From Nothopassalora personata (taxonomy: Eukaryota; Ascomycota; Dothideomycetes; Mycosphaerellales; Mycosphaerellaceae): a stretch of DNA of 64,000 nt. This document shows positions 42,961 through 54,080 of this stretch, piece by piece (position 1 is the stretch's first letter; every line of letters starts with the position of its first letter). The stretch lies in contig CM066287.1 in the NCBI GenBank assembly GCA_033816765.1, forward strand, positions 1,612,001 to 1,676,000, in the 5' to 3' direction. Under the pieces are notes generated by a model. It saw only the letters and a program-made list of their open reading frames with translations, was not told the origin of the DNA and made no database searches. The position numbers and the translations under genes are program-made.

Positions 42961-43960
42961 CTATTCCTGCGCCCTCATCACATCCTCCAAAATCGTATCC
43001 GCCCCCTTCTACGCAGTAGCATAAAAACTCGTAAGAGTTTACCGCCTCGGCTCGACCGGGGAAATTCTCGCATCCACCACTCTCAAATTCCTTGTGCCGT
43101 GCACTACCAATCTATGATTCACCACCCCTCCCAGCTTCGCCGGCATCATCGCGCAGGTTCCAGATGGGTCGCAAAAGGAGCAGGCAAGCCGAGAGGGGTG
43201 TTGCAGCTGTGAGTTCCAGGGCTGAGGAGCCGTGTAGACCATCTAGGAGCATCTCCATGCTACAGTAGCCGTGATTATTCCAAAGCGAGTCATTGGAAGT
43301 AGTGCTTCTTCGCGAAGACAATAGGTTCTGAGTGCTCGGCAATTGCCGCGGGAGGTCGGTAGGGTTGGAGTATACTGTAGGGCTTATTGCACCAAAGGCG
43401 GTGAGCAATTTGTCTAATTCAAATTTCCGAGGACCGCGAAGGAACTCGGCGTTTGTGGGTATACGATCGACCAAGTCAGTCATCTCATTGTGCAACAATG
43501 TCTGGATCACGTACTGACATAGAGACGACTCGTGGCGCCAATGGAATCTTATGTGCAGGACTGTTCCTTCCTTCGGATCATAGCTCGGGCGCAAGTTCAC
43601 CTGCACAGAGCTGCGAGCACAGCATCGTTGATTAAATTACTATAATTCGGATTCATGGCGCCTATTGAAGCTGAAGCTATGCTTTGACATTCCATCGTCG
43701 GGTATCATCAGCCATTTGACTCTATCCTTCATTTCTGCCGTTACGAAGTATATGCCGCCGCCCAATGCGCCGTTCGTGCTCGATCGTCTCTGCCCTACTG
43801 CACCGTTGTCCCATTCCGCATCTCTTGTCCACAGCGCATCTACCATCTTTTCCCCCGAGTCAGCATGCGCCACGCCGCTTCGATGCGTGACAGCGCTTAC
43901 TGTGGTAATCTTGCGTTCTTCGCCACACTGCCTATCGCGAGACAGCCTGTGTTAGCCAAC
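42961..43960 (-). pseudogene. GMC oxidoreductase remnant (C-terminal half only, with stops and frameshift)
   Basis: Minus-strand fragments match the substrate-binding and C-terminal part of GMC flavoenzymes: TTVSAVTHRSGVAHADSGEK (about 43910-43860), QVNLRPSYDPKEG ... LLTAFGAISPTVYSNPTDLP (43603-43360), and the conserved end DPSGTCAMMPAKLGGVVNHR then NLRVVDARISPVEP (43180-43045). The last block is in a different frame from the preceding one, and beyond VEPRR the homology continues through in-frame TAA and TAG codons (TLTSFYATA, KGADTILEDVMRAQ). The FAD-binding N-terminal half is absent: the remnant abuts the 3' end of the ERV14 gene. Clearly non-functional as it stands. Confidence 0.85.
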
Positions 43961-43983
43961 GGTCAGAAGTACAGCCAAAGGCT

Positions 43984-44520
43984 TTACCCACTTTCATCCC
44001 TGATCAGAGCCACAATCATAGAGTAGAGGTAGAAGAAGAACATCAGCAGGTGAAAGCCAAGCTTGATGAAGGACTCCTTCTTGTGCACGTTCAGCTTGCG
44101 GAAGATCTCGGTCGCGTCCAAGAGGTGCTGATTCTCAAAGATCCTGCGATGTATCACGTCAGAACAGTCCTCCGTGTACCAATCGTCTCTCAGTATGGCG
44201 TGCTTACTTCTTCGCATTCCAAGCAACAAGTGGCAGGTTCAAGAGCAGCGGCAGCCAGTAGCCGTTGATCAAGAAGAGCACAGTCAAGAATGCGTGGACG
44301 CCGGCTTCGGGGACAATGTACATGTTAAGGCGGTTGCAGAGGTCGATCGGGTTGATGTAGTCGCATTCGAGGTCGGAGTACATGATGGTGAAGAAAACTT
44401 GCAGGAAGAGGTTGACGGCATTGAGCAGAACGGCGAGCAGGAACAGCCTGATGCGCCGTCAGTATCTGTGTGTTATCGAGCGGGTCCTCCGCTCCCTACA
44501 TACCACGCCTCGCCGGTCAT
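43984..44520 (-). CDS. ERV14: Erv14/cornichon COPII cargo receptor
   Basis: CDS is complement(join(43984..44143, 44208..44447, 44504..44520)), 138 residues, exactly the length of yeast Erv14. The first exon is only 17 nt (MTGEA plus two bases of Trp). Exon 2 gives [38 protein letters not shown] and the second and third membrane segments; exon 3 begins [20 protein letters not shown] and ends LIRDESG. Introns are 56 and 64 nt. Three or four hydrophobic segments span the ER membrane; the [17 protein letters not shown] segment is the cytosolic COPII-binding region. The protein recruits transmembrane cargo into ER-to-Golgi vesicles. Confidence 0.95.
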
Positions 44521-45017
44521 TTTGTCTTATCTTGTAGCGCTACCAACGAACGCTGAGTGCCGAGAATGGAGCTGCGCTTCACCGCAGAGTTGCGAGCTTG
44601 AGAGGGAGGTGAAGGTGAATGCGGTCGTATGTTTGGAGTCGCTGCAATTCCGTTGGGCGCTGGTTTGGAGCTAAGAGGGCAGGTGTTCGGCGGCTGGGGA
44701 CTCGATCAGCAGTCTGTCACTGGTGATGAAGCGTGTTGTGCAACGCGATGATGGCGTGGGAAAGACGACGTGTTCGGATGAGGACGAGTGCTCAATCACG
44801 ATGCCTGGACAGCGAGTACTGTAAACAGTTACGGCAAGGAAGGACAGCGTCAAGGTGTTCTGCGCATGAGCTCATCAACGCTTGGCACGATAAAGTGGGG
44901 GCATCCACTGAGCGAATAGGAATGCACTGACAGGAACCACCATGTGAATAAGATTGCTGTAGTAAATGCGTACTCATTGTAGCATTTTAGTCATACAGCT
45001 GATATAGCGTCGCTGCC
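44521..45017. other. Intergenic region, nothing recognised
   Basis: About 500 bp between two minus-strand genes, expected to hold the ERV14 promoter. No supported reading frame. Confidence 0.4.
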
Positions 45018-46481
45018 TCATCGTGCCGTAGTACCGTTCGCGCCATTGATCTGGGCCTCGCCATTCGCCTCTATCTCCTTCCCGTCTGCCATGAACCCTT
45101 CGGGCATCGGTACCTTACCACCTGGCGAGTCTTCGAATCTCGCCGTCAAGATCTCGACCCCATCCTCCGTCACCAAAAGGGTATGCTCAAACTGTGCAGT
45201 CTTCGACCCGTCGGACGTGACTGATGTCCAGTCGTCGGGCCATGTCTTGTCTTTGTATGAGCCTAGTGTGATCATCGGCTCGATCGTGAAGCACATGCCA
45301 GGTTTGGCCTCGCCAATTGCTTTGTTCTTCGCGTAGTGCGGTACATTCGGCGCGCAGTGGAAGAGCTGGTTGATGCCATGTCCGCAATATGTCTTCACGA
45401 CTTGACAGTTCCGCGATTTGGCGACCTTCTCAATCGTGTTGCCATAATCTCTGAACAGAGCACCAGGCTTGACCAGTTTGATGGCTTCGTCTAGGCAGTC
45501 TCGAGCTGCCTCGACGACTCGGACATTGTCGGGGTCCTTGGCAGCTGAGTCGCCAATGTAGTAGGTCTCGTTCAAGTCGCCGTGGAACCCGCCATGGTAC
45601 AGTGTGACGTCGATGTTAAGAATGTCGCCGTCTTTCAATGGCCTGTGGTCAGGTATACCGTGGCAGATGACCTCGTTCGGACTTGTGCAGACCGACTTCG
45701 GGAAGTGGCAGTAGTTCAGCGGTGAAGGGTAGGACTTTGATGGTCATTAGTATACATCCGAATACAAGGCATTCAGACCACGTACGTCGCGTTCCATGCA
45801 CGCGTCGTGCACAATCTTGTCGATTTGGTCGGTGGTCACTCCGGGCTTCGCGGCACGGCCAGCAATATCGAGTACTTCACGCGCCAGCCGGCACACTTTC
45901 CTCATGCCTTCTTGCTCTTGCTTGGTGAGAACCTTGATCTTGTTGCGACCCACGAATACCTATCACGGTCAGACCAATTCACAATGGAAGCCGGCCTGAC
46001 ATGCATACCTGTTCGCTCTTCGGGATACCATTGTGTGCATAGTCAGGATGTCTTATCCGGTCCGGCACAGATCGATGCGGTGATAGTGGGTACACAGGTC
46101 TTAGACTGCCTGTGAATGGATATGAAGGGAAAGGATTGAAGTGACCATCTGCGTCGGGTAAGGAGACGACCTTTGGTGGGATGACTTTGGACAGCATACT
46201 GTTCTGCGCCTTGTGTTGGACCTTATGTGTACTCTGCAGGCCGTCAGACAGTGTTCGCGTGGCCAGATATCTGTCGTCCATGTGGACATTCTGCAGCTCA
46301 TTTGCTCGGGACACTGACCTACCCAATTCCTCTTGAAGCAGTCCTGACTGCAGAAAAACGCCTCTTTCCCTAGCTTTTGGCATGTAGGACACTGTAGAGC
46401 TCCGGCATCGTTGTCGCAGTCTGCACCCTCACACGCCCGCTTCTTCTCGACCGTGATCTCTTTCGCGGGCGCCTGATCCAT
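45018..46481 (-). CDS. MAP1: Methionine aminopeptidase 1 (zinc-finger form)
   Basis: CDS is complement(join(45018..45734, 45786..45959, 46009..46233, 46323..46481)), 424 residues. All three introns (51, 49 and 89 nt) are phase 0. Exon 1 holds the ribosome-binding zf-C6H2/MYND-like finger (CEGADCDND ... LQCPTC ... [13 protein letters not shown]). Then come [28 protein letters not shown] and the pita-bread peptidase: [28 protein letters not shown], metal ligands in [19 protein letters not shown] (two Asp), GHGINQLFH (His), CFTIEPMI (Glu) and QFEHTLLV (Glu). It removes initiator Met co-translationally. It shares a 418-bp divergent promoter with the kynurenine monooxygenase gene. Confidence 0.94.
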
Positions 46482-46899
46482 GTTGGTACGGTGGTGTATG
46501 TTGTGTTGCGTGCCAGTCGGGAGAGGGTTTCATTCAAGTCGCGAGTATCACGGAGGGAGGTGTGTGCATGTATGTGCGTCGAGTGACGGTGAAGTGAAGT
46601 ACAAATACTCGCACCAGTCACTTAGGTCTAACTTACTGGCTTCTGCAGTCTTCACACAAACTTCTGCGCCACACTTGGTGCCGTGCCACACCGGCCGGCT
46701 GCGCGGAAGGTCGGATGTCTTGTTTGGCGGTTTTCTGACTTCAAACGGTGTTGTCATTGAATCTCATATAGAGTTGACCTCCTCTTCACTCGCCGGCTTC
46801 TTCTGCTTCATCTCACACCAACGCAGAACACCACGAGGTGCAAGAAATGAGTTACACGCATTGCTACACCCTGAACATCAAGCTCGCACGCGGTTAAGC
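46482..46899. promoter_or_regulatory. Divergent promoter region between MAP1 and kynurenine monooxygenase genes
   Basis: 418 bp between head-to-head start codons. Contains a pyrimidine-rich tract (about 46775-46815) upstream of the plus-strand gene; nothing else recognised. Confidence 0.4.
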
Positions 46900-48494
46900 A
46901 TGACCCTGAAGTGCGTCGTGATCGGCGCTGGGCCGGTCGGTGCTCTTGCGGGTCTCTATGCTGCCCGGCGAGGCTGGCATGTCGAGGTCTACGACCTCAG
47001 GCCAGGTACGTCGTGATGTTGTCGTGACTTGAGTCGCCGCTGACCATCGGGAAAGATCTTCGAGATGAAGCAACCACTCCGCTCAACTTTACGAAATCGA
47101 TCAACCTGGCTCTGTCGGAGAGAGGCATCAATGCCTTGCGCCACTCAGACTCTCCAGAACTGCTCAAGGCAATCATGGCAGAGACCATACCAATGTACGG
47201 CCGAATGATCCACAGCCAGGACAAGACGGGTGCATTGACAGAGGCATCTCAACAATACGACATTCATGGCCGTGCGATCATGGCTGTAGATCGCGGCAAT
47301 CTCAACGCTCGTCTTCTCGACGAGCTCGAGAGCCTGGCAAACGTGAAGCTCCGCTTCAATCACAAATTGACTGGTATCGACTTCCGTCGTCGCTTAGCCT
47401 GGCTCGAGCAAAAAGGCATGTCTAGGAGACCAAGCAACGAGTCGGACGGTACCAGACGCAGCCGTAGGCCAGGAAGACCCGACGAGATTGAAATCGACTT
47501 CGATCTCATCTTGGGTTGTGATGGAGCGCACAGCAGTGTCCGCTTCCACATGATGAAGTTCGCTCGGCTGGATTTCGAGCAAAGTTACATTGACACTCTC
47601 TGGTGCGAATTCAACATCCCAGCTGCAAAAGACGAGTCAAGCAAGACGCCCTCTGCTAAAGATGGCTTTGCAACTAGTCCGAATCACTTGCACATCTGGC
47701 CGGGCAAGGACAAGATGTTCATTGCAATTCCCAGTGTGGACAAGTCTTTCACGTCGACCTTGTTCGCACCGGACGCCGACTTTCAGGAGCTCAAGAAGGA
47801 CCCGTCAAAGGTCGAGCTTTATTTCAACAAGCACTTTCCAGGAGCCGTGGATCTCATTGGCCCAGACGCTGTGCAGCGCCAGTTCGAGGATAATCCGCAC
47901 CTTCCACTCATCAGCGTCAAGTGCGCTCCGCACTATTTTGGACACAGCGGTGTCATTCTCGGGGATGCAGCACACGCTATGGTGCCATTTTACGGCCAAG
48001 GTATGAATGCTGGCCTCGAAGATGTTCGTGTTTTGTTCTCCTATCTGGACCGCTACTCAGCTACCGAAGAAGGGCGGGCAAAGGCACTCATCGCATACAA
48101 CAAAGAGCGTACCGCAGATGCACACACGATCAATGATCTTGCCCTGGAAAACTTTTGGGACATGCGCGAGGGAGTCCGCTCGTCGCTCGTGCTTCTGCGC
48201 AAAAGCATCGAAGAGTTCTTGTCCGACAAGCTGCCAAGCACCGGATTTGCGACGCAATACAGCAGGGTCAGCTTCAGCAATCAACGCTATTCGGAGGTTG
48301 CAAAGGCAGTCGCTCGTCAGAAAGAAGTTCTGCTACAAGGCATTTTCGGAGCAGGCTTACTTCCTGTCGTCAGCATTGTCGCCGTTCTCGCATGGCGTTG
48401 GCACCGTGGACACGGTACCCCCAATATCTTGGCGAGTGTACGCTTTGCAAGCCATCGTGTGGTGCAGATGTTTCGATCTACCTTTGGGTCATGA
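46900..48494 (+). CDS. BNA4: Kynurenine 3-monooxygenase
   Basis: CDS is join(46900..47005, 47056..48494), 514 residues. The N-terminus is the FAD Rossmann motif [20 protein letters not shown]; a 50-nt intron after YDLRP joins [12 protein letters not shown]. Landmarks of the family: [48 protein letters not shown], and [21 protein letters not shown] (second FAD motif). A C-terminal hydrophobic segment ([16 protein letters not shown]) followed by basic residues fits the mitochondrial outer-membrane anchor. The enzyme converts kynurenine to 3-hydroxykynurenine in de novo NAD synthesis from tryptophan. Confidence 0.93.
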
Positions 48495-48665
48495 TTATTA
48501 ACAGAACACGTAGCGCAGAATGCAATCCCCGCTCCCCTCTCGTCTTTTCCGCCGCTTTTCGCTGCCTCGTGTTCTCTTACTGCCCTCCTCGCGAACTTGA
48601 CCTCCAGGGTCGTCAGGTACAGCCGTCTTACAAAGATCTGCCACGTGAGCGTGGCTGTCGCGAAG

Positions 48666-50073
48666 ATGGGCTGCGATATCAGCACTCCGAGCCATGTAGG
48701 GCGCTCTGATGCTACAGCCATGCAGAGCCTCAACACACGGCTAGCAAAGAGTCTTGACCGATTCGTGCCAGCCGCAGACAATGCCAAATCGCCACGTCCA
48801 GGACAGCCCGTAGGATGGGGAGTCTTCAACGATGAGCGCGAGCGCACAGCCTTCATCAGTAAGAGCCTCCCACACAGTAGCCACAGGCATATCAGCACCA
48901 ACTAACCACCTCCCTTCCGCAGGAGCCGCATGCCTCGTGCTGTCTGACAACGGCATCCACGATGTGAACAATCTTGCCGCCGAGATCTTCTACTCTCGCT
49001 GCCATAGAGGCCACGCCGCGCAAATCGCCATCATGGACGACAATGTCATCGCCCACGCCATCGTAGGCCAAAGATACGGCGAAACACAACGCCACGCTTT
49101 CATCTACCTAAAGTACCAGATCGAGGGCCAGCTAGACATCATCCTGCGCCGCAGTCACAAAGCCGTCTCGAAGGATGATTGGGATGAGCCCCTAGCAAGA
49201 AAAGTCCGGATGGCGCCGTCAAGGCAGAGCATCCAGCACAAGTCATCGAGAAAAAGCATCCAGCACAAACCACCTCGCCAGAGCATTTCCCACCAAACCC
49301 AAAAACAAACACCGCAACGAGCAAGTCACCAATCCGTGCTCCCCTTCGATGCAGACCTTAGCGAAAGTTCCGAACAACAAGACCTAACAGACATAATAAC
49401 CCAACTCCCCGCGGAAAAACGCCGCAGCCTCATAGCCTCCTGCGCCTCCCCGTCCGACATAAACGCCCTCTACAACATCCCTGAATCCACCGCCGCAGCC
49501 GCACAGCGCAGAAGCGCAGGCTATATCCCACCCGTAGGCTCCCCCGCGTGGGAGTCAACCCGCATGTCTGGACCGCGACCCCAACGCAACGACTCCAGCA
49601 ACGAAGTCAATGCAGTCGCCAAAACTTCCTGGAGCCGCAAACTCAACGCTGACGGATCGGCCGCGCGCAAAGCTCCATGGTCCGGATCCCTGGGAATGGG
49701 AAGCTCCAACTTTGCGCTCGAGACTCTCGGCCGCGAAGCGTCAGGGCCGTTGATCGGCATGAGTGGCCGCTATGGCTCTTCTTCGACGGGGCTCGCGACC
49801 AACGACGCGTTGGTCTGGGACCATAATGTGAAGGAATATCGTCAGCATGCGAGTAGTCGGTATGAGATGCAGGTCTATCAGCGGGAGGCGCTTGCCAAGA
49901 TGGAGAGTTCTGGGAGACCGGTGGGGCCGGGGGTATCGGTGCAGCGGCAGGGGGTGGAGCAGAAGGGTGAGAGGAGGAGGAGCAGTGGAAAGAATAGTGG
50001 GGGGAGCGGTAGTGGTGGTAGTGGTCGTTTCAGTCCGGAGGTGCCGCAGTGGCTGGCGAGGGCGTTTTCCTGA
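48666..50073 (+). CDS. Uncharacterised Ser/Arg-rich protein (447 aa)
   Basis: CDS is join(48666..48858, 48923..50073). Start MGCDISTPSHVGRSDATAM; a second ATG (MQSLNTRLAKSLDRF, 48720) is possible. The 64-nt intron has a CTAAC branch and joins RTAFI to RAACLVLSDNGIHDVNNLAA. Residues about 60-145 form one compact, well-ordered-looking domain (AEIFYSRCHRGHAAQIAIMD, ETQRHAFIYLKYQIEGQLDI). After it the protein is low complexity, with three related RQSIQHK/RKSIQHK/RQSISHQ units and a Gly/Ser tail ending PEVPQWLARAF. If the MGC start is used, Gly2 would be exposed after Met removal. I recognise no family. Confidence 0.7.
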
Positions 50074-50511
50074 CGATGCTAATGATCATTCGTGTTGCGG
50101 GTGTACTGGGAAGATGAGACATGAGATATGAGGAAAGGGGGGTGCTGGTGTATTGGCGGTGGCGACGGGTCATTTGGAGAAAAATGTGGTGGGTGTTGTG
50201 CGGAAAAAATGAGATATGAAGATCTTGGGGCGTCTTTGAGAGGTTATGCACTTCCTGAAGCGTTCGATTTTGGAGTACTATGCTCGTTCCACTCCAATCC
50301 TGTCAACCTAGCTAGTTTCCCATAGTGTTACAAGCGCGAAAAGTCGAAAGAATGTATGGCCTCCCAATCCCATAGCGTACACCCAATTTGCAGTCTGGTC
50401 AATCGAAAGTATTCTCATGCACGCTCATCGTGGCTGTCACAACATCTATCGCCACCTGAACGTTCAACATCTCTCATCCCTCTCCCACGTCTTGATCAAG
50501 TCCTTCCACCC
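50074..50511. other. Convergent intergenic region, nothing recognised
   Basis: About 440 bp between converging 3' ends. No supported gene; presumably two 3' UTRs. Confidence 0.4.
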
Positions 50512-51912
50512 TCAATCCCGCGTCTGACGCCTCAGCTCCTCGATCTCTCCGCGGAGGGCAAGCTGATACGCATCAACGATACGCCTCAGAGTAGGAAACC
50601 GCTCAAACGCCTGAGCCCCAGCCTCATCAACAAGCAGCGCAATGTCTTGGTTCAGTGCACCTTGAGTGGCGTCCACAATCTCCCTGATAAACTCGTTAGT
50701 CTCGAGATGTATGGAGTAGACTTCCACGAGACTGGCGAGGAAGTGAGACAAGTCGACAACGGGGTCGATCCATGGTGGAGCTGGAACATGACCTGGCCGC
50801 TCAGGAGCACCCCGAGCAGCGTTTTTGATGGCCTCGAGTTCGGACATGATGCGCTCGAGCTCTTGGCGGTCGAGTTTCCGGAGGCGGACCTCGGGTGGGT
50901 CCTCTGGTCGGATGGCGTCGGGGAGGATGTCGGTCTCGCTGCGGTTGCGGAGGATGGTGATGGCGTCTCTGCGAGCGGGATGTATCGGGAGTAGTGCATT
51001 GAAGGCGGCGCCTGGGTCGTTGAAGTCTCCCCGGAGGCCAGGTGGTCTCTCGAGTAGAGCAGGGTCTGGCATCGCACCGAGGGCAGGTACTCCACCGAAC
51101 ATCCCAGGTGCTCCGAGCATACCCATATCTCCACCATTGAACACCCCCGGCTGCTCAAAGAAAGCATGCTCACTCCCAGGCTGATTATACCTCGGGCAAG
51201 GCCTCCCAGCATTCCAATGCCCAGTACCATCGTACGCCTCCTCGCCACAAATGTAGCAGAAGTGCTTTCGACAAGCTGCAATCGAGCAGACCAAGTGATT
51301 ACATCCGTCCTGCAGCTGGACCACACCGCCGCACCCAGGGCACTTCTGATAGTCCTTGCCGCGCTTGAGGTCCTTGAAAGTCTCCTCGTCAGCATCAGCA
51401 CCTGTCCTGTCGGAGCACTCATGCCCTGCAAGAGTTCCCTCAATAAGAGAGCCACAGCACGAACACGTCTTCGCCTTGCACACATTGCATGACCGCTCCC
51501 CTGCGCGCGCGAACCTGGAGCCAAGGAAAGTGGCACAGCGGCCGCCAGGTTGCTTCGCGTTGCCAGCGTCTCCCTCAGCCCCATTCCTCGCGCCAGCACA
51601 ATAGATCCGATCCCCCGGCAAAACCTCATACTCCCTCTCCTTCTCGACAAACATAACCAAAAAGTCCCGATTGAAAAGCACAATGAAGTCGAGAATATTC
51701 AGCTCTGCATTACCCCATCGGACCGGATACCGAGATTCGTCCTTGAAAGCGGCCTCGAACTGGGGCTTGACGCCGGTTGTGAAGCAGTCTTTGCAGACGG
51801 ACTCGCCTTGGATGGAGACGTAGTGGTCCGTTTGGGTTTCGCAGCAGATGGAGCAGTCGAAGGTAGTGGCGAGGGAGCCGGTGAGGCCGTTGATGAAGGT
51901 GGAGTTCTCCAT
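50512..51912 (-). CDS. RBR-type (RING-IBR-RING2) E3 ubiquitin ligase-like protein
   Basis: Intronless, 466 residues from MENSTFINGL. RING1: CSICCETQ ... VCKDCF (about 20-43). An IBR-like Cys-rich region follows: RIYCAGARNG ... GGRCATFL ... SCNVCKAKTCSCCGS ... HEC. RING2 is KCPGCGGVVQLQDGCNHLVC then HFCYICGEE; the Cys in DGCNH is the thioester-forming residue of RBR ligases. The C-terminal half is Pro/Gly-rich, then helical. A 74-codon upstream extension of the frame is His/Pro/Thr repeat-like leader and was not included. The protein probably transfers ubiquitin through a HECT-like intermediate; substrate unknown. Confidence 0.85.
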   Translation of the reverse strand: MENSTFINGLTGSLATTFDCSICCETQTDHYVSIQGESVCKDCFTTGVKPQFEAAFKDESRYPVRWGNAELNILDFIVLFNRDFLVMFVEKEREYEVLPGDRIYCAGARNGAEGDAGNAKQPGGRCATFLGSRFARAGERSCNVCKAKTCSCCGSLIEGTLAGHECSDRTGADADEETFKDLKRGKDYQKCPGCGGVVQLQDGCNHLVCSIAACRKHFCYICGEEAYDGTGHWNAGRPCPRYNQPGSEHAFFEQPGVFNGGDMGMLGAPGMFGGVPALGAMPDPALLERPPGLRGDFNDPGAAFNALLPIHPARRDAITILRNRSETDILPDAIRPEDPPEVRLRKLDRQELERIMSELEAIKNAARGAPERPGHVPAPPWIDPVVDLSHFLASLVEVYSIHLETNEFIREIVDATQGALNQDIALLVDEAGAQAFERFPTLRRIVDAYQLALRGEIEELRRQTRD

Positions 51913-52351
51913 GTCGGGGGTTGTGGTGTGGTGTTGTGAGGTCTGGTGGTTGATTTGGGCGGTTTGGGTTTTGTTTTTGGGGGGGGGGGAAGGTCTTGAG
52001 GTGGTAGGTTGAGGATGAGAGTGGTGGGAGGGAGGGAAATCGGATTGAGGCAACGAAGGATGATAATATTTATGGGATCGAGGGTAATGTGTCGTGTTTC
52101 TTGTGTTGTCGAGTACTGAAGTCCATTCACTCATTCACTTGTAGTCGAGCGGGCCCTTGTTCTTTGTGTCCGCTACATGCAACAATGCCTTTGTACTCGC
52201 CTGATGGCCGATGGATACTCACAAATCGAAGTCATGCATGGACAGTGGTTGACAGAGATCTTAGCGGGATCGGGTCCATAGACGCGACGCGCCTTCTTAT
52301 CAGGCTGAGAGGAATTTTGACATGTTCGATCTGCTATCCATTGACGCGCGG
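51913..52351. other. Intergenic region with a poly-G run
   Basis: About 440 bp between minus-strand genes. A homopolymer of about ten G near 51980-51989 lies in the RBR gene's upstream region, next to GTTTTT and GGTTTGG repeats. No supported reading frame. Confidence 0.4.
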
Positions 52352-53656
52352 TCAGTCAAGGCCAGCAAAGTTGAAGTTACTCTCCGCTACAGGCTGGCCC
52401 TTGCCACGCTTCCTTTTCTTCTTGTGCCTTCGGGACCTCTCCTCATCGCTGCTATTGTCGTCCTCATCCTCATCGCTGTCGTCGCTATCCTTGGCAGATC
52501 GCTTGAGCACAGCCGCTTCTTCCTCTTCTTCCTCTTCTTCAGCTTCAATAGCCTCCTGCCACAGTTTGATCGTCTGACCACCGCCAGAGATCATCCTTCC
52601 TCCAACATCAAAGCTCAGCGCAACCACGCCCTCGACCTCATCATGCTGTAATTCACCAACGACTTTGTTAGGCCCAATGTGCACGAAGCGGATCTGTCCA
52701 TCTCCCATGCCCACCGCGACCTTCTTGCCAAAGCCACCTATGCCGTCTGGGATGTGCGTCATGCAGTCCAAAGTCTCCTTCTCTCTGCTGACGGTGATGC
52801 GTTCGTCTTGATCGTCCCACTGTCCCTTCTCCCATAGTGTGATGACACCGTCGCCGCCGCCAACTACTGCTTTCTCGCCTGTGCTGCCGCTGCTCTTCTT
52901 GGCTGCCAGTCCCGTGAGGTAAAGGCACGACAGGAGTAGCTCTTCTTGGTCTTCACTCTTGGCTAGCACACCTCGTCGCAGATCAGTCAGTGCCAAGGTG
53001 GTGCCGCCAGTCGTCAGCCATTGCTTGCTGTAACCAGAGGTGGAAGCTGCCGAAGGTGGGATGGGACATAGCGAGGAGATGTAGTCCGCATGTGGGTGAT
53101 ATGTTTGGGAAGGCTTGGTGCTTATGAAAGCGGTCTTGGAGTCGGATACCGGTATGCTCGGTGCAGGATCGCGCAAGTCGTAGAGATGCAATGCGCCGGA
53201 GTCGGTCGAGAGCAGCAGTGTCTGTGGGCTCAGCGCATGCACTACAGTCGGAGCGTCGATGTCCTCGCGCGATGTAGACGGATCAATCGGGATTGCAACC
53301 TTGCCCGTCACCCTTCCCGTCTCGCTGTCGGCGGCCTTGACAATACCATCGGCGCCGGCCGAGTAGAGCTGTCGTCCGTCGGTGCTGTAGGCCAGACACC
53401 GACAGCTGCTCTTGTGTCTCTTTGTGCGCCACGTCGTGTGCACGACGGCAGTGCCATTGCTGCCTCTCCGCGCTGACGTCTTGACATGCACATGCACATG
53501 CACATCCTCAGCAGCCGCGTCGTCCTCCACGGCCGGCAGCTTGAGCTGGGCGACGTGGCCGCTGCTCAGCCCGACCGTCACCAGCGGCTCAGTCGGGTGG
53601 ACGGCCTGCGCGAACAGGTCCGACTCGAGCGGAAGCGTGCAGATCGTGTCAAACAT
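52352..53656 (-). CDS. JIP5: Jip5/WDR55-like WD40-repeat protein (ribosome biogenesis)
   Basis: Intronless, 434 residues from [22 protein letters not shown]-like repeats are visible: [50 protein letters not shown] ... [50 protein letters not shown] and [11 protein letters not shown]. The tail is acidic ([12 protein letters not shown] ... DDSDEDEDD) then basic ([12 protein letters not shown]), as in Jip5/WDR55, a nucleolar protein needed for pre-60S biogenesis. A short in-frame VHVHVHV tract (hexanucleotide repeat, near 53485-53505) is peculiar to this copy. Divergent from the GH36 gene. Confidence 0.88.
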   Translation of the reverse strand: MFDTICTLPLESDLFAQAVHPTEPLVTVGLSSGHVAQLKLPAVEDDAAAEDVHVHVHVKTSARRGSNGTAVVHTTWRTKRHKSSCRCLAYSTDGRQLYSAGADGIVKAADSETGRVTGKVAIPIDPSTSREDIDAPTVVHALSPQTLLLSTDSGALHLYDLRDPAPSIPVSDSKTAFISTKPSQTYHPHADYISSLCPIPPSAASTSGYSKQWLTTGGTTLALTDLRRGVLAKSEDQEELLLSCLYLTGLAAKKSSGSTGEKAVVGGGDGVITLWEKGQWDDQDERITVSREKETLDCMTHIPDGIGGFGKKVAVGMGDGQIRFVHIGPNKVVGELQHDEVEGVVALSFDVGGRMISGGGQTIKLWQEAIEAEEEEEEEEAAVLKRSAKDSDDSDEDEDDNSSDEERSRRHKKKRKRGKGQPVAESNFNFAGLD

Positions 53657-54080
53657 CGGCTGCAGAGGGGGTGATGTATGTGCTGCTGTCTCGAAGAATG
53701 GGAGGGGATTGTGGTGAGCTTCTTGCCCTTTTCGGCACATACATGCATGCATGTTCACTGTGTCACCTACCATTCCACCGTTGATACCACAGAGAGCGCC
53801 CATTCCTCCTTCTCATCGACGACGTGCTTACCATGGTTCTCAGACCTGCCAAACAGAAACAAATCTCCTTCGGCTGTAAGCATGGCTGCGTTGCCACATA
53901 CCAGGGCATACTCCTCACGCCCATGCAGATTGCGATATCGACACTGGCCAGAGGGTCTACCCGCCACCGCCTGATCCGCCCACGACAGAGCCAACGGACG
54001 ACCTCCTTCCTGAACAAGGTCCACCAGAGCAATCAACGCCAGTGGTCGCCCCTACCCAAGGAACATCTCAAGCCGACGAC
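53657..54080. promoter_or_regulatory. Divergent promoter region between JIP5 and the GH36 gene
   Basis: 424 bp between head-to-head start codons. Contains a CATACATGCATGCATG run near 53737-53752; no supported reading frame. Confidence 0.4.

Noticed and set aside
50652..51683. 343-codon minus-strand frame with many Arg and Ser
   Set aside because: It is an alternative frame of the RBR ligase gene, whose zinc-ligand spacing identifies the true frame.
53420..53465. GC-rich near-palindrome resembling the MITE ends (CACGTCGTGTGCACGACG)
   Set aside because: It is within conserved JIP5 coding sequence, lacks the rest of the terminal repeat and has no TA-flanked partner.
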